From Fidelibacterota bacterium (GTDB lineage Bacteria; Fidelibacterota; BS150m-G59), in NCBI GenBank assembly GCA_016784265.1, contig JADHUZ010000066.1, positions 1-7,144 on the forward strand: a stretch of DNA of 7,144 nt. The letters are read 5' to 3'. Below the pieces are notes generated by a model. That model was not told where the DNA came from and made no database searches. It saw only the letters and a program-made list of their open reading frames with translations. Below, piece after piece: positions 1 through 5,116 of the stretch. How positions within the stretch are numbered: the first letter of the stretch is position 1; each line of letters opens with the position of its first letter. Made by a program: the position numbers and the translations under genes.

Positions 1-974
1 GCACCAACGCCAACACCAAGCACCATATATCCCAACTGAGAAACGGTCGAATACGCCAGAACTTTTTTTATGTCATTTTGTTGCATCGCAATTAGTGCCG
101 CCATCAAAATCGTCGCTATTCCAACCCAAGCCACAACTTCCATCGCAAACGGTGCAGCGAGAAAAATGGGATTCATTCGTGCAATCAAATACACACCAGC
201 CGTAACCATCGTTGCTGCGTGAATCAACGCCGAAACGGGCGTTGGACCAGCCATCGCATCTGGCAACCAAACATGTAGCGGGATTTGTGCTGATTTCCCT
301 GTAACACCGACGAAAAGCAAAAGCGCAATCGCCGTCGCCAATCCCGTGCCCATCAAAGTAATCGCTGTGTGGTTTGTCAAAATCCCACTGATGGAAAGCG
401 TGTCAAATTGCGAAAAAAGTAAAATTACACCGAGAACAAGTCCAAAATCGCCAATCCGATTGACGACAAATGCTTTTTTGCCAGCAATTGCTTTTTCGTA
501 ATCTGTAAACCAAAATCCAATGAGCAGATAGGAGCAAAGTCCCACACCTTCCCAGCCGAGAAAAAGGACGATGAGATTGTCACCCAAAATCAAATTTAGC
601 ATCATAAACATAAATAAATTGAGATAGGAAAAATAGCGAGACGTAGATTTGTCGTGCGCCATATATCCGATAGAATAGATATGAATCAACAGTCCTACGC
701 CAGTTACAACAAGCAACATCACCGAGGAAAGTGCATCAACACGGTAGGCAAATTCGACCGACAAATTGCCAACGCTGAACCAATTGATGGATTCTGCAAC
801 GACTGCACCCGTTGATTTTACATCAAAAAACACTCCGACTGCGATGAAAAACGAAATCGCAACCGAGCCCGCGGCAATCAATCCTTGCAAGATTTTCGGC
901 AGACGCGAGCCAACCAAACCATTGACCAAAAATCCTAAAAATGGAAACAATAAAATTAAGTGCAACACATTCAT
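1..974 (-). CDS. nuoL: NADH-quinone oxidoreductase subunit L (NuoL), 5' part, cut by the window edge
   Basis: Largest antiporter-like proton-pumping subunit at the far end of the complex I membrane arm. About 324 codons are present (the family is usually 600 or more); the C-terminal half, with the lateral helix, lies off the left edge. The translation starts MNVLHLILLFPFLGFLVNG and stays open to base 1. Diagnostic motifs are LGWEGVGLCSYLLIGFW (Glu at residue 142, matching the essential TM5 Glu144 of E. coli NuoL), NRIGDFG (Asp176), and GKSAQIPLHVWLPDAMAGPT near 226-245 with Lys227, matching E. coli Lys229. HAATMVTAGVYLIAR and DIKKVLAYSTVSQLGYM follow. Residues 1-324 are strongly hydrophobic with many membrane helices. 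The start codon shares its A with the nuoK stop (TAATG), which supports this start and suggests translational coupling. No frameshift or substitution at a key residue is seen. NuoM and NuoN are homologues, but the position after nuoK and the motif set point to NuoL. Confidence 0.97.
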   Translation of the reverse strand, partial: MNVLHLILLFPFLGFLVNGLVGSRLPKILQGLIAAGSVAISFFIAVGVFFDVKSTGAVVAESINWFSVGNLSVEFAYRVDALSSVMLLVVTGVGLLIHIYSIGYMAHDKSTSRYFSYLNLFMFMMLNLILGDNLIVLFLGWEGVGLCSYLLIGFWFTDYEKAIAGKKAFVVNRIGDFGLVLGVILLFSQFDTLSISGILTNHTAITLMGTGLATAIALLLFVGVTGKSAQIPLHVWLPDAMAGPTPVSALIHAATMVTAGVYLIARMNPIFLAAPFAMEVVAWVGIATILMAALIAMQQNDIKKVLAYSTVSQLGYMVLGVGVG

Positions 975-1270
975 TATCCTTTCATCCTCCCCATTTTTGT
1001 AATATCTGTCGTTTTCAATCTGCGATACACCATCACGACGATGGCGAGTCCGACAGCCACTTCTGCCGCGGCGAGTGTCATAATAAAAAAGACGAATACT
1101 TGCCCGTCAATTTGCTGGTGCATTCGTGAAAAAGTTACGAATAGCAAATTGATGGCATTCAGCATCAGTTCTGTGCTCATCAAAATAATCAGAATATCGC
1201 GGCGCAACAGCACGCCGACCAATCCAATCGAAAATAGCAAAACTGAAATAATGATAAATTGTGGGATCAT
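974..1270 (-). CDS. nuoK: NADH-quinone oxidoreductase subunit K (NuoK)
   Basis: Small membrane subunit (98 residues, normal for the family) that links NuoJ to the antiporter-like subunits in the proton-pumping arm. Three membrane helices can be seen, near residues 3-22, 26-47 and 58-82, with a short loop rich in His, Gln and Asp between the last two. The two conserved buried carboxylates are present: Glu34 in MSTELMLNAINL and Glu70 in TLAAAEVAVGLA. They match Glu36 and Glu72 of E. coli NuoK, which are needed for coupled proton movement. The start overlaps the nuoJ stop as ATGA and the stop overlaps the nuoL start as TAATG, so the gene sits in a coupled nuoJ-nuoK-nuoL block. A GGGAG ribosome site lies 8 bases upstream. 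Nothing is unusual. MnhC/MrpC antiporter subunits are homologous, but the nuo context rules that out. Confidence 0.97.
   Translation of the reverse strand: MIPQFIIISVLLFSIGLVGVLLRRDILIILMSTELMLNAINLLFVTFSRMHQQIDGQVFVFFIMTLAAAEVAVGLAIVVMVYRRLKTTDITKMGRMKG
986..992 (-). promoter_or_regulatory. Ribosome binding site of nuoL
   Basis: GGGGAGG sits inside the 3' end of nuoK, 11 bases before the nuoL ATG. A second purine run, AAGGA at 977-981, is only 2 bases from the ATG and probably too close to serve. The nuoK stop and the nuoL start overlap by one base, so reinitiation is also possible. Confidence 0.6.
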
Positions 1271-1797
1271 GTTTTTTTCTCCCTTTTTGTGATGAAAATT
1301 GCACCAACCATCGCGACGAGCAAAAGCACCGATGCAATTTCAAATGGAAATAGATATTTTGTAAAAAGTGCACCACCCAAATCGGCGACTCCACCAGCAT
1401 GGAGCATTTCAAAATCTTGTCCAAACATCACGCCGAATTTTCCTGCAAAACTTGAGGAAATATGCTCGTTCAAATAAACGCCAAACAATCCCGCAAGCAC
1501 CGAAATGAAAACGAAAATTGTGCCCATTTTAGCGACACTTGGTAAATAGAGCATCGTATCTTCGCCAGTTTTGAGCAACATTACGACAAATAAAAACAGC
1601 ACCATAATTGCGCCTGCGTAGACGAGAATTTCCAAAACAGCAAGATAAAATGCACCTTGCATCAGGAAAAATCCAGCAATCGAGAAAAACACGACAATCA
1701 GCGAAAGTGCCGAATAGACTGGATTTTTTTGGAAAATCACCGACACAGCCGAAAGCAACGCCAACGCCGATAAAAAATAAAAAAAGAAAACACTCAT
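1267..1797 (-). CDS. nuoJ: NADH-quinone oxidoreductase subunit J (NuoJ)
   Basis: Membrane subunit of the complex I proton-pumping arm, homologous to mitochondrial ND6; 176 residues, within the normal range. About five membrane helices are evident. The signature NPVYSALSLIVVFFSIAGFF is at residues 25-44. The conserved third helix follows, with LEILVYAGAIMVLFLFVVML at residues 55-74, containing Glu56 and Tyr60 and the flexible glycine region (Gly62) where the helix is distorted in solved complexes. A loop of about 45 residues rich in Gly, Phe and Asp (about 106-150) precedes the last helix, which ends in the basic tail TKREKKT. The gene overlaps nuoI upstream and nuoK downstream by four bases each (ATGA), a classic sign of coupled translation. 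AGGAGG lies 4 bases before the ATG. No irregularity is seen. Confidence 0.96.
   Translation of the reverse strand: MSVFFFYFLSALALLSAVSVIFQKNPVYSALSLIVVFFSIAGFFLMQGAFYLAVLEILVYAGAIMVLFLFVVMLLKTGEDTMLYLPSVAKMGTIFVFISVLAGLFGVYLNEHISSSFAGKFGVMFGQDFEMLHAGGVADLGGALFTKYLFPFEIASVLLLVAMVGAIFITKREKKT
1279..1283 (-). promoter_or_regulatory. Ribosome binding site of nuoK
   Basis: GGGAG lies within the last codons of nuoJ (the KREKKT C-terminus), 8 bases before the nuoK ATG. The good spacing supports the ATG that overlaps the nuoJ stop. Confidence 0.65.
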
Positions 1798-2327
1798 TTC
1801 GCCTCCTGCAAATAAAAATTTCCGTTTTTCGTTTTGTCGAAAATGTCGAGCAAGGATTCTTTATCCATTATCGCTTGTTTGCGTGCAAGATAAGTAAAAT
1901 CATAGATTTCCGTCAATTCGATTGCGGCTTCGGGACAGGCTTCTTCGCACATTCCACAAAAAATACACCGCAACTCATTGATTTCAAATGTGCCCGGAAA
2001 TCGTTCTTCACTCTGTGCATATTTTTCGCTAATCGAAGGACGCGACTCCTCATACGGCGATTCGATGGGAATCACTGTAATCGCATCCGCTGGACACGCC
2101 GAAGCACACATTCCGCACGCCACACATTTGATTTTGCCGTCTTCGTGTTTGTTTAAACGATGCAAACCGCGATAACCCGGCTTGGGCTGGCGTTTCACAT
2201 CTGGATATTCGATAGTTATTTTTTTGCGAAAAAAATGTTTCAAAGTAATCATCATTCCCTGCAAAATCGCAACCAAATAAAATCGGTCACTCCATTTTGG
2301 CTCATATTTTTTTATTATTGTTCCCAT
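1794..2327 (-). CDS. nuoI: NADH-quinone oxidoreductase subunit I (NuoI), 2x[4Fe-4S] ferredoxin-type
   Basis: Peripheral-arm subunit that carries clusters N6a and N6b and passes electrons from NuoG towards N2 and quinone; 177 residues, typical length. The N-terminal stretch with VAILQGMMITLKHFF (about 19-33) is the amphipathic helix that seats the subunit on NuoH and the membrane. Two ferredoxin motifs are intact: CVACGMCASACP with Cys68, 71, 74 and 78, and CIFCGMCEEACP with Cys121, 124, 127 and 131. Between them is the family segment ESPYEESRP, and after them EIYDFTYLARKQAIMDKESL, both typical of NuoI. The ATG at 2325-2327 is chosen because the next in-frame ATG (Met25) would remove the membrane helix and an in-frame TAA lies 15 bases upstream of it. 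Its ribosome site is poor (GGAAC only one base from the ATG), unlike its neighbours. It overlaps nuoJ by four bases downstream and follows nuoH after a 46-base spacer. Confidence 0.97.
   Translation of the reverse strand: MGTIIKKYEPKWSDRFYLVAILQGMMITLKHFFRKKITIEYPDVKRQPKPGYRGLHRLNKHEDGKIKCVACGMCASACPADAITVIPIESPYEESRPSISEKYAQSEERFPGTFEINELRCIFCGMCEEACPEAAIELTEIYDFTYLARKQAIMDKESLLDIFDKTKNGNFYLQEAK
1802..1807 (-). promoter_or_regulatory. Ribosome binding site of nuoJ
   Basis: AGGAGG, a near-perfect Shine-Dalgarno sequence, is embedded in the last codons of nuoI. The spacer to the nuoJ ATG is only 4 bases, shorter than usual. The ATGA overlap with nuoI still makes this the most likely start. 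Confidence 0.65.
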
Positions 2328-2378
2328 TGTTCCATTCTCGATTTAAAATTTCTGATTTCGTCATTCACCATTATCATT
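2326..2378. repeat. Degenerate heptad-periodic A/T-rich spacer between nuoH and nuoI
   Basis: On the plus strand the trinucleotide ATT recurs at 2326, 2334, 2341, 2348, 2355, 2363, 2370 and 2376, with spacings of 8, 7, 7, 7, 8, 7 and 6. Read on the coding strand this is a run of seven-base units close to NGAAATY, such as CGAAATC, AGAAATT, TTAAATC and GAGAATG. It spans the end of nuoH, the whole non-coding gap and the nuoI start. It could be a decayed short tandem repeat of the heptamer type found between genes in some bacteria, or just chance in an A/T-rich gap. The periodicity is seen directly; the origin is inferred. Confidence 0.45.
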
Positions 2379-3399
2379 TCCAAACCGCCATCAAAATGCC
2401 TGTCAGCACGATGTTAAACAACGCAATCGGCAATAAAACTTTCCAGCCGAGTCGCATTAATTGATCATAGCGGAATCGTGGTAAAGTCCAGCGCACCCAA
2501 ATATACACCAAAATAAAAAATCCGGTTTTCGCTACAAACGATGCCACCGAAAGCAATGTTCCCCAAATTCCGAACGAATCAAGCGTTTCCAAACTGACAA
2601 ACGGCACCGCCCAGCCGCCCAAGAAAAGTGTTGTAATCAACGCACTAACGGTAATCATACTTGCATACTCGCCCATGAAAAACATCGCAAATTTCATCGA
2701 AGAATATTCCGTGTGATAGCCACCAACTAGTTCCTGCTCCGCTTCCGTCATATCAAACGGCAAACGATTTGTTTCGGCGAAAATGGCAATCCAAAATAGC
2801 ACAAACGCCAACGGTTGTCGCCAGATAAACCAGCCATTTTGCATTTGCTCAGCGACAATATCGCTCATCAGCATCGAGCCAGTCGCCATCAAAACGGAGA
2901 CAATCGCTAATCCCATAGTGAGTTCGTAACTAATCATTTGTGCTGACGAACGCAAGCCGCCGAGAAGCGGATATTTGCTGTTGCTCGACCAGCCGCCCAA
3001 AACGAGTCCGTAAATACCGATGGAAGTCATCGCCAAAATGTATAAAATTCCGATGTTGAGATCGGCAATCTGCATCGGAATTGTATATCCGAACAGTTCA
3101 AACGGCTTGCCAAATGGAATCACAGCGATGCCCAGAAGTGCCGGTGCCATCAAAATTCCCGGTGATAAAATATAGAGCCAGCGAATCACGAAATCCGGAA
3201 TTATATCCTCTTTCATGAAAAATTTAATACCGTCTGCAATCGGTTGCAAAAGCCCCTTTGGACCCGTTCTATTTGGTCCGAGACGGTCTTGCAAAAATGC
3301 ACTGACTCGGCGTTCGAGATAAATGCACACCATTATTCCCAACATCGTTACACCGAAAACGACAACAATTTGAATCAATGTTATCCAAATATTGAACAT
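2374..3399 (-). CDS. nuoH: NADH-quinone oxidoreductase subunit H (NuoH)
   Basis: Membrane subunit (341 residues, normal length) that anchors the peripheral arm and forms the quinone-binding chamber together with NuoB and NuoD. About eight membrane helices are visible. Family signatures in order: LERRVSAFLQDRLGPNRTGP at residues 28-47, then IADGIKFFMKEDIIP (54-68). GGWSSNSKYPLLGGLRSSAQ (135-154) is followed by ISYEL with Glu159, which corresponds to the conserved E. coli Glu157. The long acidic loop FAETNRLPFDMTEAEQELVG starts at 207 and continues to GYHTEYS; it lines the quinone cavity and the entrance to the proton channel. RWTLPRFRYDQLMRLGWK (303-320) closes the domain. The ATG lies one base after the nuoG stop and has GGAGG at 8 bases. 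Membrane hydrogenase subunits are related, but the loop and the context are those of NuoH. No anomalies are seen. Confidence 0.97.
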   Translation of the reverse strand: MFNIWITLIQIVVVFGVTMLGIMVCIYLERRVSAFLQDRLGPNRTGPKGLLQPIADGIKFFMKEDIIPDFVIRWLYILSPGILMAPALLGIAVIPFGKPFELFGYTIPMQIADLNIGILYILAMTSIGIYGLVLGGWSSNSKYPLLGGLRSSAQMISYELTMGLAIVSVLMATGSMLMSDIVAEQMQNGWFIWRQPLAFVLFWIAIFAETNRLPFDMTEAEQELVGGYHTEYSSMKFAMFFMGEYASMITVSALITTLFLGGWAVPFVSLETLDSFGIWGTLLSVASFVAKTGFFILVYIWVRWTLPRFRYDQLMRLGWKVLLPIALFNIVLTGILMAVWK

Positions 3400-3400
3400 T

Positions 3401-4999
3401 TTATTTTCCTCCGTTCATTTGGATGGCTTCTTTTTTCAATCCAAAAAAAGTCGCTTCCAGTCCAAATTTTTCTCTTATCACATTGGAAAACACTTCTGAA
3501 ACTGACGAAAATTGTGCCGATTTTCCAACAAGCAAATTTTGCAATTTTAGGAATATTTCCCAATTGTTATAACGGAATTTTTCTGACTGTCCAATTGGAT
3601 TCATTCGTTGAATCCAGCCATCTTCATTCACAATAGAACCCGTTTTTTCATAAAAATTCTGTGCCGGCAAAATCGCATTTGCAAAATCCGAAATTGCTGA
3701 TTTTTCATCTTGAATTGCGATAACCAATTTCGCTTTTTTCATTTGCTCAACGGTGGAATCGGAAAATTCAAATCCTGCCACAAGCGATGGCACGAACAAC
3801 ACGCTATGCTTTTTCAAATTTGCCACATCATCGGCGTTCGTGAAAATTTTATCCAATCCAGCAGAATTTGGTGAAAAGTCATCGCTGATTTTGAAACCCT
3901 GCGGAAATTCCTGTTTTTCGCCAATTTTCGTATCTACAAACCGATAAACTGTTGCATCGAGCGAATGCGCCAAATCGGAAAGTGTAAACAATTCTTCGTT
4001 TGTCAAAAATGGCGATGCGACAATACCGACAGAAAAATTGTCTTTTTGTTCCTTGCGAACTCTTGCAAAATCCTCACGAACAAAATTAAAAACACCTTCC
4101 CAACTGACTGAGATTAACTCGCTATTTTGGCGACATTTTGGTGTTTCGATGCGATTTTTTGTCTCGAATTCGTGATGAAAATATCGTCCTCTGTCGCACA
4201 TCCACCAATCGTTGATATCCATATTTCTGCGCGGTGTGATACGGAAAATTTGATTTTCGCGATACGAAACATTCGTGTTGCATCCGCGCGCACAAACACC
4301 GCAAACTGTTTCGGCAACATCGTAATTCCAAACGCGCTCTTTGTGAAGCGAATCTTTTGGCAACATCGCACCAACTGGACAAACATCCGTTACATTTCCT
4401 GCAAGCGGATTGTCAAGTGGTTTGTCTTCAAAAATGCCAATTTTGTTGTGATTCCCGCGCTCAATTTTATGCAATTCTTTGGTGCCCGAAACCTCGCGAG
4501 TGAATCGAATGCATCGCGTGCACATGATGCAACGATTTGGGTCGTGCTGAATTCCGCTACCGAAATCTTCTTTCGGGCGCACTAGTTTTTCTTCGATAAA
4601 TCGGCTGTGCGAACTGCCATATTCGTAAGTATAATCTTGCAAAAAACACTCGCCGGCTTGGTCGCAAACTGGACAATCAAGTGGATGATTCAAAAGCAAA
4701 AATTCGAGCGTCGTTTTGCGTGCTTTTTTCACTTTTTCTGATTGCGTCTGAATCACCATATCGTATTTTCCATCGATTTTCCGATTTGGCAGTGCTTCAC
4801 CGATTTTCGTTGAACATGAAGTTTGCAACTTCGGCATTCCGTCAATTTCCACTAAACACATTCGACAACTGCCAACTATTTTCATCGCAGGATGAAAACA
4901 ATAATGCGGAATTTCAATTCCATTTCGATATGCCGCCGAAAGTACAGTTGCACCATTTTCAATCTGAATTTCTTTTCCATCCATCAAAATAAGTGCCAT
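3401..4999 (-). CDS. nuoG: NADH-quinone oxidoreductase subunit G (NuoG), compact form with N1b, N5, N4 and N7 clusters
   Basis: Electron-wire subunit of the complex I NADH arm. Cysteines are in family order. Cys34, 45, 48 and 62 form a plant-ferredoxin-like [2Fe-2S] site (N1b). His105 with Cys109, 112 and 118 (NHPLDCPVCDQAGEC) forms N5. Cys157, 160 and 163 (RCIMCTRCIRFTREVSG) with Cys207 (DVCPVGA) form N4. Cys233, 236 and 240 (CGVCARGC) with Cys268 (WWMCDRGR) form the off-path cluster N7, known from E. coli and Thermus but absent in mitochondria. The remainder, about 270-532, resembles a reduced molybdopterin-oxidoreductase domain. It ends with a recognisable LPAQNFYEKTGSIVNEDGW block (444-462) followed by QR. 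At 532 residues the protein is far shorter than E. coli (about 910) or Thermus (783), with the loss inside the molybdopterin-like region; no frameshift is evident. AGAAAGGA 7 bases upstream supports the start. nuoH follows after one base. Confidence 0.96.
   Translation of the reverse strand: MALILMDGKEIQIENGATVLSAAYRNGIEIPHYCFHPAMKIVGSCRMCLVEIDGMPKLQTSCSTKIGEALPNRKIDGKYDMVIQTQSEKVKKARKTTLEFLLLNHPLDCPVCDQAGECFLQDYTYEYGSSHSRFIEEKLVRPKEDFGSGIQHDPNRCIMCTRCIRFTREVSGTKELHKIERGNHNKIGIFEDKPLDNPLAGNVTDVCPVGAMLPKDSLHKERVWNYDVAETVCGVCARGCNTNVSYRENQIFRITPRRNMDINDWWMCDRGRYFHHEFETKNRIETPKCRQNSELISVSWEGVFNFVREDFARVRKEQKDNFSVGIVASPFLTNEELFTLSDLAHSLDATVYRFVDTKIGEKQEFPQGFKISDDFSPNSAGLDKIFTNADDVANLKKHSVLFVPSLVAGFEFSDSTVEQMKKAKLVIAIQDEKSAISDFANAILPAQNFYEKTGSIVNEDGWIQRMNPIGQSEKFRYNNWEIFLKLQNLLVGKSAQFSSVSEVFSNVIREKFGLEATFFGLKKEAIQMNGGK
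3408..3412 (-). promoter_or_regulatory. Ribosome binding site of nuoH
   Basis: GGAGG lies inside the last codons of nuoG (the NGGK C-terminus), 8 bases before the nuoH ATG. Since nuoG and nuoH are one base apart, this site fixes the nuoH start. Confidence 0.7.
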
Positions 5000-5070
5000 T
5001 ATGAAATCCTTTCTCTAAGAGGACAGGTTTCAGTGTGCATTATGCCGGAATTTTTTCTATCTAATTTCAT
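4999..5070 (-). CDS. Possible 23-residue ORF directly ahead of nuoG
   Basis: A reading frame of 23 codons plus stop fills most of the upstream half of the nuoF-nuoG spacer. It begins MKLDRKNSGIMHTETC and ends PLRERIS. Its TAA shares the last A with the nuoG ATG (TAATG), the same arrangement as nuoK/nuoL. GGAAC lies about 8 bases before its ATG as a weak ribosome site. The product would be hydrophilic and basic, with one Cys and no membrane segment or family I recognise. It could be a leader whose translation passes through the small hairpin over the nuoG ribosome site, or an ORF arising by chance; at this length chance is quite possible. The frame and the overlap are seen; expression is not shown. 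Confidence 0.3.
   Translation of the reverse strand: MKLDRKNSGIMHTETCPLRERIS
5007..5014 (-). promoter_or_regulatory. Ribosome binding site of nuoG, partly inside a small inverted repeat
   Basis: AGAAAGGA lies 7 bases before the nuoG ATG. Its AGGA is the right arm of an inverted repeat, TCCT...AGGA, spanning 5007-5023 on the transcript, with two further pairs inside after one mismatch. The hairpin is weak, but it would cover the ribosome site. The site is real by position; the masking is inference. Confidence 0.6.
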
Positions 5071-5099
5071 TTGTTTTGTTCCATTTTTTGTCTTGTCCC
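5068..5099 (-). repeat. Imperfect tandem direct repeat in the nuoF-nuoG spacer
   Basis: On the coding strand GGGACAAGACAAAAAATG (5082-5099) is followed at once by GGAACAAAACAAATG (5068-5082). The two units share the pattern GGRACAARACAA and end in ATG. The second ATG starts the possible 23-codon ORF. The plus-strand ten-mer TTGTTCCATT from this repeat also occurs at 2327-2336 beside the nuoI start. It may be a local duplication; no function is visible. Confidence 0.4.
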
Positions 5100-5116
5100 T
5101 TGTAATGTATTGAATT

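Larger units (their letters stand above)
5000..5116. other. 117-base nuoF-nuoG spacer
   Basis: This is the longest stretch without a recognised nuo gene. On the coding strand it holds an imperfect direct repeat (see separate entry), the possible 23-codon ORF, an inverted repeat over the nuoG ribosome site, and AGAAAGGA. CATAAT at about 5039-5044 resembles a -10 box but lacks a -35 partner at the right distance, so no promoter is called. There is no terminator-like stem followed by a T run on the coding strand. Confidence 0.6.

Noticed and set aside
73..270. Minus-strand 65-codon frame within nuoL
   Set aside because: Out of frame with NuoL, whose highly conserved GKSAQIPLHVWLPDAM region covers the same bases.
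960..1292. Plus-strand frame of 110 codons opposite nuoK
   Set aside because: Antisense to an intact, motif-bearing nuoK; no ribosome site or recognisable product.
1608..2156. Long plus-strand frame of 182 codons opposite nuoJ and nuoI
   Set aside because: Its translation is basic and low in family-like patterning, and it lies wholly antisense to two clearly conserved genes. It is open because of codon bias on the other strand.
4114..4585. Several frames of 86-152 codons on both strands inside nuoG
   Set aside because: All are shadows of the nuoG cysteine-rich region. The Cys/Arg-rich translations have no coherent domain.
5020..5075. Internal promoter for nuoG
   Set aside because: CATAAT resembles a -10 box, but the hexamer 17 bases upstream (AAATTA) is not a -35, and no other promoter pattern is convincing.
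5082..5090. T run in the nuoF-nuoG spacer as a possible terminator
   Set aside because: The T run is on the plus strand, so it is A-rich in the transcript, and no stem precedes it on the coding strand.
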